From Lachnocurva sp029100405 (GTDB lineage: Bacteria > Bacillota > Clostridia > Lachnospirales > Lachnospiraceae), in contig JBJYZC010000003.1 in assembly GCA_046263755.1 (NCBI GenBank), positions 62,001-126,000 on the forward strand: a stretch of DNA of 64,000 bases, given 5' to 3'. Within the stretch, counting starts at the first letter, position 1, and each line of letters begins with the position of its first letter. The notes below the pieces were generated by a model. It saw only the letters and a list, made by a program, of their open reading frames with translations. It had not been told where the DNA came from and made no database searches. The translations under genes were made by a program, and so were the position numbers. Of this stretch, positions 26,049 through 35,086 are shown in pieces.

Positions 26049-27308
26049 TTATTGCATTCCCATACTTCTGTTATATGCATCATTCACTTTATTCATATTA
26101 CTGAAGACGATATATATTGCAATATAAATTCCGATACTACAGGTCAGAATACCCAAGAGATACCAGAGAAGGATCGTCGTACCATTTTCCTGAACCATAA
26201 GTCCGTATCGATTTCCTGTTCTCTGAATCCTGTTTCCTAACTTGTAGAAATAGATGTACTGGTAAATTCCGCATGTCACCCAGGAAAGAAGGATAAAAGC
26301 AAGCAGTCCCGGCGTATTCTCGCCATCGCCCTGTCCGGTGATATTGATATCCCTGCTGATGCAATAGATCAAATACAGATCATAGATCCCACATGTGATC
26401 CATCCGAGAAACAGATAGGCAAGGAAACTGTAATTCGTTTTGAGCGGTCCGACATAATACATATTTTGTCCGGCTCCGTACTGCGGCCCACCTGCAGTTT
26501 CATTCCCATTGAAGTTTGTATTTTTGTTTTTATTTGCATTCTTTTCCTGAAGTTCTCTCAGCTCATCAAGAAATTCCGTAGAGACGAAATGGAAGGAATC
26601 CTTCACCGCATCAGAAAAGGCCTCTCCCATTCTCACCGGGGAGACAGGAAGTCCCATCGATGCCGTAAAACCGATGATTCCACCAATCGATATACCTGCC
26701 ATGACAAAAATCCAAATCAACCAAGTCAGATTGGTATATCCATATTTCATATAAGGTAAAGTAAAAATCAAAAACCGGATCAGACCAACCACAGCAGCCA
26801 GAGCACCGGAAATGATCGTGGTCAGGATAAATTCCGAGGCCTTCTCATCCTTCCATCTCGTAAAGACCGTGAACATAACTGCTGCCATCAGGGCAAAAGA
26901 AGCGGCCTGAAGAAGCCGTAACAGGTTGGCCCCCAATAAGCTTCCAAATCCTAAGAAATGGAACCCGTCAAACAGGTCGCGAAAAAACGAAGTGATGATA
27001 TGATATACCGATGGAACTCCATTTTGAAGAAAGAACCATCCCAAAATAACACACATCACAATGGCAAAAATCTGGATCGGCTGATAGGACTTCTGACTTC
27101 CTGATCCATTCTGATTCCACTGATTCTGCTGGTTCCATTGATTCTGCTGAGTCCACTGGCCTTGCTGATCCTGCCGACTCCATTGATCCTGCTGATTCCT
27201 CTGATCTTGCCGGTTTTCTTCTCCCCCCTCCTGGTAAAGCGGATGACCGCATTTTTTGCAAAACTTCATGCCATCCTCGTTTTGTTCCCCACAATTTGTA
27301 CAATACAT
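26049..27308 (-). CDS. Zinc-ribbon membrane protein with DUF4234 domain
   Basis: 419 aa. N-terminal zinc ribbon (C3, C6, C17, C20: 'MYCTNCG' and 'FCKKCG'), then a Gln/Trp/Asn-rich low-complexity stretch (about 28-70) of QNQWNQ-type repeats. Several membrane helices follow, and a C-terminal DUF4234 unit from about 300 with two copies of 'WITCGIYDLYLIY'/'WVTCGIYQYIYFY'. Function unknown. The gene lies downstream of a DUF2752 gene with a 23-bp gap, a frequent pairing, so the two probably form an operon. Confidence 0.75.
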   Translation of the reverse strand: MYCTNCGEQNEDGMKFCKKCGHPLYQEGGEENRQDQRNQQDQWSRQDQQGQWTQQNQWNQQNQWNQNGSGSQKSYQPIQIFAIVMCVILGWFFLQNGVPSVYHIITSFFRDLFDGFHFLGFGSLLGANLLRLLQAASFALMAAVMFTVFTRWKDEKASEFILTTIISGALAAVVGLIRFLIFTLPYMKYGYTNLTWLIWIFVMAGISIGGIIGFTASMGLPVSPVRMGEAFSDAVKDSFHFVSTEFLDELRELQEKNANKNKNTNFNGNETAGGPQYGAGQNMYYVGPLKTNYSFLAYLFLGWITCGIYDLYLIYCISRDINITGQGDGENTPGLLAFILLSWVTCGIYQYIYFYKLGNRIQRTGNRYGLMVQENGTTILLWYLLGILTCSIGIYIAIYIVFSNMNKVNDAYNRSMGMQ

Positions 27309-27331
27309 TCCATACCTCCCCCATCATAGGA

Positions 27332-27763
27332 TCACGTCAGTGACTGGATTTTTTGTAGCAAAAAATCCGCTGCCTTAAAAATGAATCCGTTCTCGGGATC
27401 GAATACAACAATATCCTGAGCCACGAAAATCATTCTCCAAAAAAATACTATCATAAAAGCAATCACTATGCCTACTAGAAAATATTTTTTTATTATTCCA
27501 GGCACCACATTCCTGAACAGATAAACAGGAATGGCCACAAAGGGCAGAATAAACAAGGGATGATAGTAGAAAGCCTGCTTCAGATCCCCCCGCAGAAATG
27601 CCAGTATTGCCCTGGTCATACCGCAGCCCGGGCAGGATATCCCTGTCAGAAATTTGATGGGACAGGTGATCCCCACAGAGAACAAGGATCCATAAAGCAG
27701 TGCAATTGCAAGAACTGCCGATATTGCAGATTTTGTCTTACTGTGTATACTTTTATTTTTCAT
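27332..27763 (-). CDS. DUF2752 membrane protein
   Basis: 143 aa, three to four membrane helices. The family motif 'CPIKFLTGISCPGCGMTRA' (residues 34-52) is complete: the Cys pair and the GCGMTRA are typical. Biochemical role unknown; often found with zinc-ribbon/DUF4234 or TM2 proteins as here. Upstream gene of the pair with 26049-27308. Confidence 0.85.
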   Translation of the reverse strand: MKNKSIHSKTKSAISAVLAIALLYGSLFSVGITCPIKFLTGISCPGCGMTRAILAFLRGDLKQAFYYHPLFILPFVAIPVYLFRNVVPGIIKKYFLVGIVIAFMIVFFWRMIFVAQDIVVFDPENGFIFKAADFLLQKIQSLT

Positions 27764-27838
27764 GATGGTGGGACCCCTGGACTAAAATCAGAAACACTCC
27801 TGCCCTATATTTCAATGAAATATGCCTTGTACATATTA

Positions 27839-27868
27839 TGAAGTGGGTGTCAAATGACACCCACTTCA
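27839..27868. terminator. Strong hairpin between the GH5 gene and the DUF2752 gene
   Basis: TGAAGTGGGTGTC-AAAT-GACACCCACTTCA, a 13-bp perfect stem. There is no clear T-run on either side, so termination is likely but not certain. Confidence 0.6.
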
Positions 27869-27893
27869 TCTTATCATATCGGAATACATATTC

Positions 27894-28898
27894 CTATGAA
27901 TGCGATGGCACCAGTCCGAAATCCTTCTCTTTATAATTCCAGAGGGCATGTCCGATTCCATATTTATCAAATACGGAATCGATGTCTTCTATCCATCTCT
28001 TCCGGTCTTCCTCTGCTGCGCGATCGATCACGCCATATTCACCACAATAGAGCATGGCCTGATCTTTTTCTGCTTTTTCAATGGCCGGAGCGAAGATGTC
28101 TTCAAAGAAGCCCTGGCCGATTTCACGAATTCCCGGCTTATAAACAGCCCCTGCCAGATCCGCGGAAAGAGCATCTCCTGCCTCGCGGTATTCCCGGAGC
28201 GTCTTCGGATAGCCGATTCGAAAATCGGTCGGCATTCCTTCTACCCAATAGGCCCCCTGATGTGTGAACACCATGGGCTCATAGCAGTGGAAGTTATAAA
28301 CGATCTTATCATCCACAGGCACATCGATCAGTGGAACAGACAAAACGTTGTTATAACATACTCCTCCAATAATCAAATATGCGTTCGGAACGATCTCCCG
28401 CATAAGCCCGATATACCTGGCCAGCAGTTGATTCCAGGCGTCTGCCACATCCGGAAGAACCACTTCATTCAAGGGTTCAAAAGCAACCATATCCGTATGA
28501 TCCTGAAAACGACTGGCTATTTCTTTCCACAATCCCAGAAAACGCTCCTGTAATGCAGAGTCATAGAAGAAGATCCTCCGATCCATATTCTTCTTCAAGG
28601 GATCAAAAGAGTAGCCATAGCACTCATGCAAATCAATCAGCATCTTAAGTCCCAAATGCTCACACCACTGTCTGCAATTTTCCAGATAGGTGAATCCGCT
28701 CTCTTTGATTCTACCATCCTCTTCCTGTAAAACGTTATAATCCACAGGAACTCTTACATGGTCAAATCCCATCTCCTTAATCTTTTGAAGATCTTTTTCC
28801 GTAATAAATGTATCGAAATGCTCTCTGTCATAATGGTCGAACTGGGAGATCCAGCCGCCCAGATTGACACCCTTTTGAAATCCGATCAACTTCCTCAT
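27894..28898 (-). CDS. Glycoside hydrolase family 5 (cellulase-like)
   Basis: 334 aa, cytoplasmic (no signal peptide). The ATG at 28898 is chosen because a GGGAG site sits just upstream; a GTG at 28922 has none. TIM barrel with 'GVNLGGWISQFDHYD', 'VRVPVDYNVL', 'LIDLHECYGYSF', acid/base E145 in 'EPLNEV' and nucleophile E287 in 'YCGEYGV'. GH5 enzymes cut beta-glucans, mannans or xylans; an intracellular copy would trim imported oligosaccharides. It follows an isomerase and a kinase gene in the same direction, suggesting one sugar-use operon. Confidence 0.88.
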   Translation of the reverse strand: MRKLIGFQKGVNLGGWISQFDHYDREHFDTFITEKDLQKIKEMGFDHVRVPVDYNVLQEEDGRIKESGFTYLENCRQWCEHLGLKMLIDLHECYGYSFDPLKKNMDRRIFFYDSALQERFLGLWKEIASRFQDHTDMVAFEPLNEVVLPDVADAWNQLLARYIGLMREIVPNAYLIIGGVCYNNVLSVPLIDVPVDDKIVYNFHCYEPMVFTHQGAYWVEGMPTDFRIGYPKTLREYREAGDALSADLAGAVYKPGIREIGQGFFEDIFAPAIEKAEKDQAMLYCGEYGVIDRAAEEDRKRWIEDIDSVFDKYGIGHALWNYKEKDFGLVPSHS

Positions 28899-28936
28899 CT
28901 GCTCTCCCGCTCCTCTTTTCACACTTTCGATTCGAA

Positions 28937-30496
28937 TCAGATGGTTCCCCAGGGATTCTCCGTTTTGTAGAGTCTTCCTGCCGGATGATTATAACCGATC
29001 TTGTCAGGACTTACTCCGATGAATTTCAATGCATCATAGAGTGCCTTTCCGTAATGTCCGAACATGACTGCACCATGATGAGGAAAATGCTCCTCGATCA
29101 GGCAGTAGCGGTAGAAACGTCCCATTTCGGGAATGGCAAATACACCGATGGATCCGAAGGATCTCGTAGCAACCGGAAGGACCTCTCCCTCTGCAGCATA
29201 TGCACGAAGATCCGCATCTGCAGTCGATTGAAGTCGATAAAATGTGATTTCTCCAGGCATAATATCGCCCTCCATGGTGCCGTCACACCATTCCTTCGGA
29301 TGGGTATTGGCCATGATCTTCTGATATCCGATATGAGGATTCGTCAGATGTCCGGAACAGGTATTACCACAATGGAAGCCCATAAAGGTATCTGTATGCT
29401 TCCAGTCATAGTCGAATTTACCCTTGATCTCTTCCTCGTACATATCCTTCGGAACGGAATTATTGATGTCCAGAAGGGTTACCGGCTGACCGGATACGCA
29501 CCAGCCGATGTATTCAGACAGTGTTCCATAAATATCGACCTCGCAGGAAACCGGTATTCCACGCCCGGTGAGGCGGCTGTTGACATAACAGGGAACAAAT
29601 TTGAACATATCCTCAAAAGCCGGCCAGCACTTGGAAGTCAAAGCTACATATTTCCGATATCCGATATGTTCATCGATCCAGTCAAGGAGCGTTGCCTCAT
29701 AAGCGGCAAATTTATCCAGCATGTCGGACTGAGCCTTTGTCATGGAAGATGCTTCAAAATGAAGCTCCTTCATCATATCTGCCTTGATTTCAGCAATGCG
29801 TATATTTTGTTTCTCAATGACCTCCGAAGGCAGATGATATTTCTCCGGGCAATAGTGCTTTTCATATGCTTCAAAGAGATCCAGCTCAGACTCCTCTTCG
29901 ATCTCGACATTTAAATTATAGAGCTGACGGATGGGTGCGTTGCAGGCCAAAAAGTTCTGCGGTCTGGGGCCGAAAGAAATAATTTTCAAGCCATCCAGTC
30001 CGATTCTGACGCGGGCAACCGGGATAAATTCATGGATCATATCTGCGCAGTCTTCTGCATCTCCCACCGGATATTCCGGAATCCATGCCTTGGTATTACG
30101 GATATTAAGGTTATAGGACGCATTCAGCATTCCGCAGTAAGCATCGCCTCTTCCTTCAATACCAAGTGTATTTTTTCCTTCCTCTGCTGCGGCACAGAAC
30201 ATCACAGGACCATCAAAGTGCTTTGCAAGAAGGGTTTCGGAAATCTCCGGTCCGAAATTTCCCAGATATACACATAATGCATTGCATCCGGCCTTCTTCA
30301 CATCTTCCAGGGCATGAACCATATCGATCTCTGACTCAACGATTGTGATCGGGCACTCATAGATATCGTCTGTTCCATACTTTTTCTCATATGCTTCTAC
30401 CACAGCTTTTCTGCGGTTGACTGCAAGAGGAGCAGGGAAGCAGTCTCTGGATACTGCAACAATACCAATTTTCACTTCAGGAATATTATTTGTCAT
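28937..30496 (-). CDS. L-fucose/L-arabinose isomerase family protein
   Basis: 519 aa. Long two-domain sugar isomerase relative: N-terminal Rossmann-like half ('VKIGIVAVSRDCFPAPLAVN', 'NALCVYLGNFGPE') and a C-terminal half with conserved acidic and His residues ('CEVDIYGTLSEYIGW', 'FMGFHCGNTCSGH', 'HHGAVMFGHYGKALYDALK') that would hold the metal. Members interconvert aldoses and ketoses. The xylulokinase next door suggests a ketose product of the xylulose type, but this subfamily has no settled substrate. 43 bp after xylB. Confidence 0.8.
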   Translation of the reverse strand: MTNNIPEVKIGIVAVSRDCFPAPLAVNRRKAVVEAYEKKYGTDDIYECPITIVESEIDMVHALEDVKKAGCNALCVYLGNFGPEISETLLAKHFDGPVMFCAAAEEGKNTLGIEGRGDAYCGMLNASYNLNIRNTKAWIPEYPVGDAEDCADMIHEFIPVARVRIGLDGLKIISFGPRPQNFLACNAPIRQLYNLNVEIEEESELDLFEAYEKHYCPEKYHLPSEVIEKQNIRIAEIKADMMKELHFEASSMTKAQSDMLDKFAAYEATLLDWIDEHIGYRKYVALTSKCWPAFEDMFKFVPCYVNSRLTGRGIPVSCEVDIYGTLSEYIGWCVSGQPVTLLDINNSVPKDMYEEEIKGKFDYDWKHTDTFMGFHCGNTCSGHLTNPHIGYQKIMANTHPKEWCDGTMEGDIMPGEITFYRLQSTADADLRAYAAEGEVLPVATRSFGSIGVFAIPEMGRFYRYCLIEEHFPHHGAVMFGHYGKALYDALKFIGVSPDKIGYNHPAGRLYKTENPWGTI

Positions 30497-30539
30497 TTCG
30501 ATCTCCTTTTCTAACCTTCTTATTACAACCTACAACTTA

Positions 30540-32009
30540 TTACAACTTAGGAAAAATGTTTTTCAAAGCCGGATATAGTTCATGAAAGATATGATAGCGT
30601 TCCTCATATCGCTCGGCAATTTCCGGATCGGGCTCTATTTTTCCCTTTATCGAAATCAACTTACGGCAGGCATCTTCGACCGATGGATAGCGTCCGTCTG
30701 CAACCGCAGCCAGGATTGCTCCGCCGTATCCCGGTCCCTGTTCTGTCTTCGGCATGGTAAGCTCAATATTCATCACGTTACATACGATTTTTCTCCAGAT
30801 CGGGCTCTTCGATCCCCCTCCGCAGATCATCGACGAGCTGACAGAAGCCCCCGCCTTTTTTGCTTCTTCCAGAGAATCCCGCATACCAAAAGCAACGCCT
30901 TCCATCATAGCCAAAACAAGGTCTGTTCGGCTGCTGTCCATACTCATACCGATGAAACAGCTTCTTGCACTGGGGTCATTGTGGGGAGCCCTTTCACCCA
31001 TGAGATATGGCAGGAAAAATACCTGATTTTGGCCCAGCATTTCATCATTGATCTGTGAACTCTCCGCATCATAATCCTTGGTATGAAAGATTTCCTCCAT
31101 CAGCCATTTATTGCAGGAGGCGGCACTCAGCATACAGCCCATCAAATGGAAGCTGCCATCCGCATGGGCAAAGGAATGGATTCCTTCCGAGGGGAGCATA
31201 AAGCTCCGATTGGAAAGGAAAAGCGTTCCGGAGGTTCCAAGAGAAATATTGCATTTCCCATCTCCTACGGTTCCCGTTCCAACAGCCGCTGCAGCATTAT
31301 CTCCTGCGCCAGCAGCAACCAGGACATTGGTGGGAAGACCAAGTTCCTCTGCTGTTTCTGGAAGAAGAGTACCAACCGGATCATAAGACTCGAATAGTTC
31401 TGGTAACTGGTCTTGTCTGAGTCCGCAAATATCAAGCATTTCTTTTGACCAGCATTTATTCTTCACATCGAGGAGCAGCGTTCCGGATGCATCGGAATAA
31501 TCCGTGCAGAAAGTCCCGGTCAATCGATAGTTGATATAATCCTTTGGGAGCATGATCTTACGAATCCGTCTATAATTCTCCGGTTCCTTATGCTTGACCC
31601 AGAGGATCTTCGGCGCTGTAAAACCTGCGAATGCAATATTGCCGGTGTATTCACGAAGCTTGTCTTTTCCGATCTCCTGATTCAAATCATCGGTTTCCTT
31701 CTGGGTTCGTCCGTCATTCCATAAAATTGCCGGGCGAATAACCCTGTCCTTTTCATCCAGGATCACAAGACCATGCATCTGCCCTGCGACTCCGATCGCA
31801 CCGACCTGCTCCGAAGGGATCCCATCGAGAAGTTCCTTCAGACCATCCTTTACTGCGTTCCACCAATCCAAAGGATCCTGCTCGGACCAGCCGGGATGCG
31901 GGAAAGACAAAGGATACTCTCTGGATACGATCTTCGCGATCGTGCCAGTCTCTTCCATCAGAAGAAGCTTGACAGCGCTTGTACCGAGATCAATGCCGAT
32001 ATCATACAT
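30540..32009 (-). CDS. xylB: Xylulokinase (FGGY family)
   Basis: 489 aa. FGGY carbohydrate kinase: 'DIGIDLGTSAVKLLL' (3-17), 'GVAGQMHGLVIL', 'ILWNDGRT', 'GAGDNAAAAVGTG' and the signature 'ICGGGSKSPIWRKI'. The MHG and WNDGRT motifs are those of xylulokinases. It phosphorylates D-xylulose to xylulose-5-phosphate for the pentose phosphate route. First gene of the operon with the isomerase and GH5; the upstream region holds a palindrome and tandem repeats likely bound by the ROK regulator encoded next. Confidence 0.9.
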   Translation of the reverse strand: MYDIGIDLGTSAVKLLLMEETGTIAKIVSREYPLSFPHPGWSEQDPLDWWNAVKDGLKELLDGIPSEQVGAIGVAGQMHGLVILDEKDRVIRPAILWNDGRTQKETDDLNQEIGKDKLREYTGNIAFAGFTAPKILWVKHKEPENYRRIRKIMLPKDYINYRLTGTFCTDYSDASGTLLLDVKNKCWSKEMLDICGLRQDQLPELFESYDPVGTLLPETAEELGLPTNVLVAAGAGDNAAAAVGTGTVGDGKCNISLGTSGTLFLSNRSFMLPSEGIHSFAHADGSFHLMGCMLSAASCNKWLMEEIFHTKDYDAESSQINDEMLGQNQVFFLPYLMGERAPHNDPSARSCFIGMSMDSSRTDLVLAMMEGVAFGMRDSLEEAKKAGASVSSSMICGGGSKSPIWRKIVCNVMNIELTMPKTEQGPGYGGAILAAVADGRYPSVEDACRKLISIKGKIEPDPEIAERYEERYHIFHELYPALKNIFPKL

Positions 32010-32110
32010 ATACTTCCCCTTTCTATCTGTAATTTGATGAAATGAAGCCGTTTCTTTTTTCGTAAAAGCCTTCTATTCCTTTTATAACTTTGAAAGCTTA
32101 TACACTACCC

Positions 32111-32136
32111 TTCTTACGACTCATTCTTACGACTCA
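32111..32136. repeat. Two tandem copies of a 13-bp sequence upstream of xylB
   Basis: TTCTTACGACTCA twice, exactly tandem, about 100 bp upstream of the xylB start. The period equals that of the repeat upstream of the GPH symporter though the sequence differs. Confidence 0.6.
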
Positions 32137-32163
32137 TATGTACAGATACAACTTGTTATGTAA

Positions 32164-32188
32164 CTTTTATAAATATTGTTTCTAAAAG
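32164..32188. promoter_or_regulatory. Imperfect 25-bp palindrome, likely operator of the xylB operon
   Basis: Outer arms CTTTTA and TAAAAG with matching inner AAA/TTT; 20 of 25 positions are symmetric. It lies between xylB and the ROK gene. AT-rich palindromes of this size are typical of ROK (XylR/NagC-like) binding sites, so control by the ROK regulator is inferred. Confidence 0.5.
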
Positions 32189-32251
32189 TATCTTTATACT
32201 ATTTCTTTCTATTTTCAATGTCAATACAGCCAGATGTATTTAGTGATAGTG

Positions 32252-32290
32252 CAAAAAAATGGAGCGGGAACTTTGTGAAAGTTTCCGCTC
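32252..32290 (-). terminator. Terminator after the ROK regulator gene
   Basis: Minus strand GAGCGGAAACTTT-CAC-AAAGTTCCCGCTC then ATTTTTTT. 13-bp stem with one mismatch and a T-run, 15 bp after the stop codon. Confidence 0.9.
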
Positions 32291-32304
32291 GTACAAGCAA
32301 ATGA

Positions 32305-33435
32305 TTAAATCTTGTTGACAAACTTCTCATTGAAATGCCAGGCTGCACCAACCATTCCGGCACGTTTCTGTTTTCCAATCGATAAATAATCCGCATGCCG
32401 CGAGAAGGGATCTCTTTCTGCCACCAGTTCTTTCAAATGTGGCAGATAGTCCTCCATAAATTCCGCCACGAAGCCACCTAAAATAATGTCGCAGTCAAAG
32501 CTCATCCGGATATTGACAATTCCAATCGACAGGTGCAAAAGCACATCCTCCCAGAGCTTCTCCAAATCCCTGTCGCCCGACGCCAGTTTTTCAAAAAACT
32601 CCTCCGCTGACAAGCCGATATCCCTTGTAAATCGGTTGGCGCTGCAATAAGCCTCCAGACATCCATTTCTTCCGCAATTGCACTTTCGTCCTCCCGGCTC
32701 TACACACATATGTCCGAATTCAGCACACCTGTTGTTGTCTCCCTTCAGAATATGTCCTCCGAAAGCCAGGGCTCCGCCAACCCCATTCTCAAGAAGAAGA
32801 TAAGCAAAGGGTTTCTTTCTTATCTCTGCAGGGCGAAGAAGCAGTTCAGCCAGCCCCGCCGCTTTCGAGTCGTTTACAATATACAAAGGATAATCACACG
32901 ACTCCCTGATCCTTTTCATGCTGAAATCCGACAAACGAACCGTTGGCGAACTTACGATTCTGTCGTTTTTGGTATCAAAAACTCCCGGTATGGTGATACC
33001 GATCCCGAGTATTTTCTCTGAAAGCAGATGGTTCTCTTGAATAAATAACTTGCTTTCCTCGGAAACCCTTTCATCAAAATGCAGATCGTTTTCGACACGA
33101 GTACTCTTATATGCGATTGGTCTACCTTTCAGATCCAAAGCAAGCATTCTGATGTGATTGGATGAAATAGAGACCCCGATCGCATATCTGGCATCCGCCA
33201 CTGCTTCATAAGCCTGCGGCGGTCTCCCGCCTGTGGATTTCTGCACCGCCCCGATCCGGATCAATCCGGCATCCGAAAGTTCCTGAACGTTCTGATAGAT
33301 GGTGGGGAGAGAATAGCCCAGATTCAGAACCATCTGATGTTTGGAGACCGGCTCTTCACTCTCCAGAATATATCGATAGATCCTATTTCTTGTCTGACGC
33401 CTTTGTTCAGTAACAGCAGGCTCTAAGTTGTTCAT
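32305..33435 (-). CDS. ROK-family transcriptional regulator (XylR-like)
   Basis: 376 aa. N-terminal winged helix-turn-helix (about 10-70, 'SKHQMVLNLGYSLPTIYQNV'), then a ROK sugar-sensing domain with 'GIGITIPGVFD', 'NDSKAAGLAE', 'NGVGGALAFGG' and the zinc motif 'CNCGRNGCLEAYC'. Such proteins repress sugar operons and release DNA on binding the sugar. It reads toward the xylB operon from upstream, with its own terminator before it, so the likely target is the palindrome at 32164. Confidence 0.88.
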   Translation of the reverse strand: MNNLEPAVTEQRRQTRNRIYRYILESEEPVSKHQMVLNLGYSLPTIYQNVQELSDAGLIRIGAVQKSTGGRPPQAYEAVADARYAIGVSISSNHIRMLALDLKGRPIAYKSTRVENDLHFDERVSEESKLFIQENHLLSEKILGIGITIPGVFDTKNDRIVSSPTVRLSDFSMKRIRESCDYPLYIVNDSKAAGLAELLLRPAEIRKKPFAYLLLENGVGGALAFGGHILKGDNNRCAEFGHMCVEPGGRKCNCGRNGCLEAYCSANRFTRDIGLSAEEFFEKLASGDRDLEKLWEDVLLHLSIGIVNIRMSFDCDIILGGFVAEFMEDYLPHLKELVAERDPFSRHADYLSIGKQKRAGMVGAAWHFNEKFVNKI

Positions 33436-33582
33436 ATCGATGGATATCCCCTTCCTCGGCGTTGATGTGCTTTTGTATTAGAATATCACAGAATCAACTG
33501 TTGTGGCGAAGAGGTCAAAAAAAGATCTCACGGACTATTGTCCGCACCCCCGTTTCTTCATTCTTGTCTTGTCTATTTATTC

Positions 33583-33611
33583 TTGTTGCAGCATCCCCTG
33601 CAACGTATAAT
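33583..33611 (+). promoter_or_regulatory. Promoter upstream of a decayed small gene and the iron alcohol dehydrogenase
   Basis: -35 TTGTTG (33583-33588), 17-bp spacer, perfect -10 TATAAT (33606-33611), on the plus strand. Confidence 0.6.
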
Positions 33612-33631
33612 AGAACAAAGGAGAATATGCC

Positions 33632-33745
33632 ATGTTTCAGTTCCGAAGGTGGATAACAGATGCGGCCCGCGGACTGGAGCGGGATAAAGCCGGTAATCCG
33701 GCCGCGAAACGAGATGCTCTATCATCTCGCCATTACCGCCGATGA
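33632..33745 (+). pseudogene. Small reading frame, probably a frameshifted gene remnant
   Basis: 37 codons (MFQFRRWITDAARGLERDKA...) with a good AAGGAG site and a good promoter. It ends early, while a second frame from about 33700 continues as 'MLYHLAITADEEDHARTLLN' and stops at about 33798. Together they look like one small gene broken by a frameshift. I do not recognise the family. It precedes the iron alcohol dehydrogenase on the same strand. Confidence 0.35.
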
Positions 33746-33852
33746 GGAAGATCATGCACGAACATTGCTTAATCTTGGAAAGGATCAGGGAATATAACCT
33801 TTTTTAACTGTTTAGTCTTGGTTCTTTTTTCTTATATGGAAAGGTGTATGTT

Positions 33853-34929
33853 ATGAAATTTTATATGCCCGTAAAACTTTATCAGGAACTGAATTGCGTA
33901 AGGAATCACGCATCAGAAATAGCCTCGCTGGGCAGTAGGGCTGTCCTCGTTACCGGCGGCAGCTCTTCCAAGAAGAACGGATCGCTCTCAGATGTTGAAG
34001 GTGTTCTCAATGATTCCGGAATTCCCTTCACACTATTTGATGGTGTTGAACAGAATCCTTCGACCGATACCGTGATGAAAATCCGGGATCAGGCCGTGGA
34101 TTTCGGTGCCGATCTCTGTATCGGCATCGGCGGCGGCTCCTCGCTTGACGCGGCAAAGGCCGCAGCGCTGATGATCAAAAACCACGTCAAGGGAATCGAC
34201 TATCTCTACGAAAAAGGAAACCCTGTCGATACCATTCCCGTCATTGAAGTTCCCACCACATGCGGAACCGGCTCAGAGGTCACGGCAGTATCTGTCCTTA
34301 CGAACCATAAGACCAATACCAAAGGCTCCATTCCATACAAGATTTTTCCATCGCTTGGCCTTACTGATCCGGGATATCTCAAATCACTTCCTCTATCCAT
34401 ACTGAGAAATACCGCTGTCGACGCGCTGGCTCATCTGTGGGAGAGCCTGATCAACGCACATTCTGACAGCTACAGCAACATGACGGCGGAAGCCGGCCTG
34501 AAGGCATGGTCATTGAACAGAGATATTCTCTCCGGAATGGTCCGGGCCTCCGATAGGGATTTTTCGAACCTAATGACCGCATCTGTCCTGGGAGGAATGT
34601 CGATCGCCCAGGTCGGGACCACGATTCCTCACGGTCTTTCCTACGCGCTCACCTTAAACGCCGGTATCCCTCACGGACAGGCATGCGGTTATTTTGAGGC
34701 CGGCTATCTGTCTCACGCAGATAAGGATCTCCGAGATAAGGCTCTCTCCCTCGCCGGATTCAAGGATCTCGACGACTGGCGCGAATTTTATTCTGAAGTA
34801 AGTGAGCAGCTCACCGTAAGCGATGAGGTTCTCTCCCGTGCCGTCGATGAGCTCCAGGAATCCAAGATGGCTCTCGCCCCGTTTCACTGCGACAGGAAAA
34901 TCCTTAACGAGATAGCAAAGGATCTTTAA
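33853..34929 (+). CDS. Iron-containing alcohol dehydrogenase
   Basis: 358 aa. The start at 33853 follows AAAGG with 8-nt spacing; an ATG 9 nt earlier is too close to the site. 'GIGGGSSLDAAKAAA' (91-105) binds NAD(P); the metal ligands are D190 and H194 ('DALAHLWES'), H260 ('TIPHGLSYA') and H274 ('GIPHGQACG'), all present. The family reduces aldehydes or oxidises alcohols and polyols such as butanol, propanediol or glycerol. The substrate cannot be chosen from sequence. Its codon use is richer in G/C than the nearby LacI/MATE genes. Confidence 0.88.
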   Translation: MKFYMPVKLYQELNCVRNHASEIASLGSRAVLVTGGSSSKKNGSLSDVEGVLNDSGIPFTLFDGVEQNPSTDTVMKIRDQAVDFGADLCIGIGGGSSLDAAKAAALMIKNHVKGIDYLYEKGNPVDTIPVIEVPTTCGTGSEVTAVSVLTNHKTNTKGSIPYKIFPSLGLTDPGYLKSLPLSILRNTAVDALAHLWESLINAHSDSYSNMTAEAGLKAWSLNRDILSGMVRASDRDFSNLMTASVLGGMSIAQVGTTIPHGLSYALTLNAGIPHGQACGYFEAGYLSHADKDLRDKALSLAGFKDLDDWREFYSEVSEQLTVSDEVLSRAVDELQESKMALAPFHCDRKILNEIAKDL

Positions 34930-35086
34930 TTTGCTCTGAAAAAGGCTACTCAGGTTATAAATTGCGGCGTATTTTGGAGCAATTCGAGATGTGGTGCTAA
35001 ACCGTAATAAAAACATCATAATAGGCAGAAACTCAGAAATCAGAGCAGCAATATAAAAGATGCATTTTGATTGGAGGCAGGAAACA

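Noticed and set aside
28985..29914. Long plus-strand open frame of 309 codons
   Set aside because: Antisense shadow of the isomerase gene.
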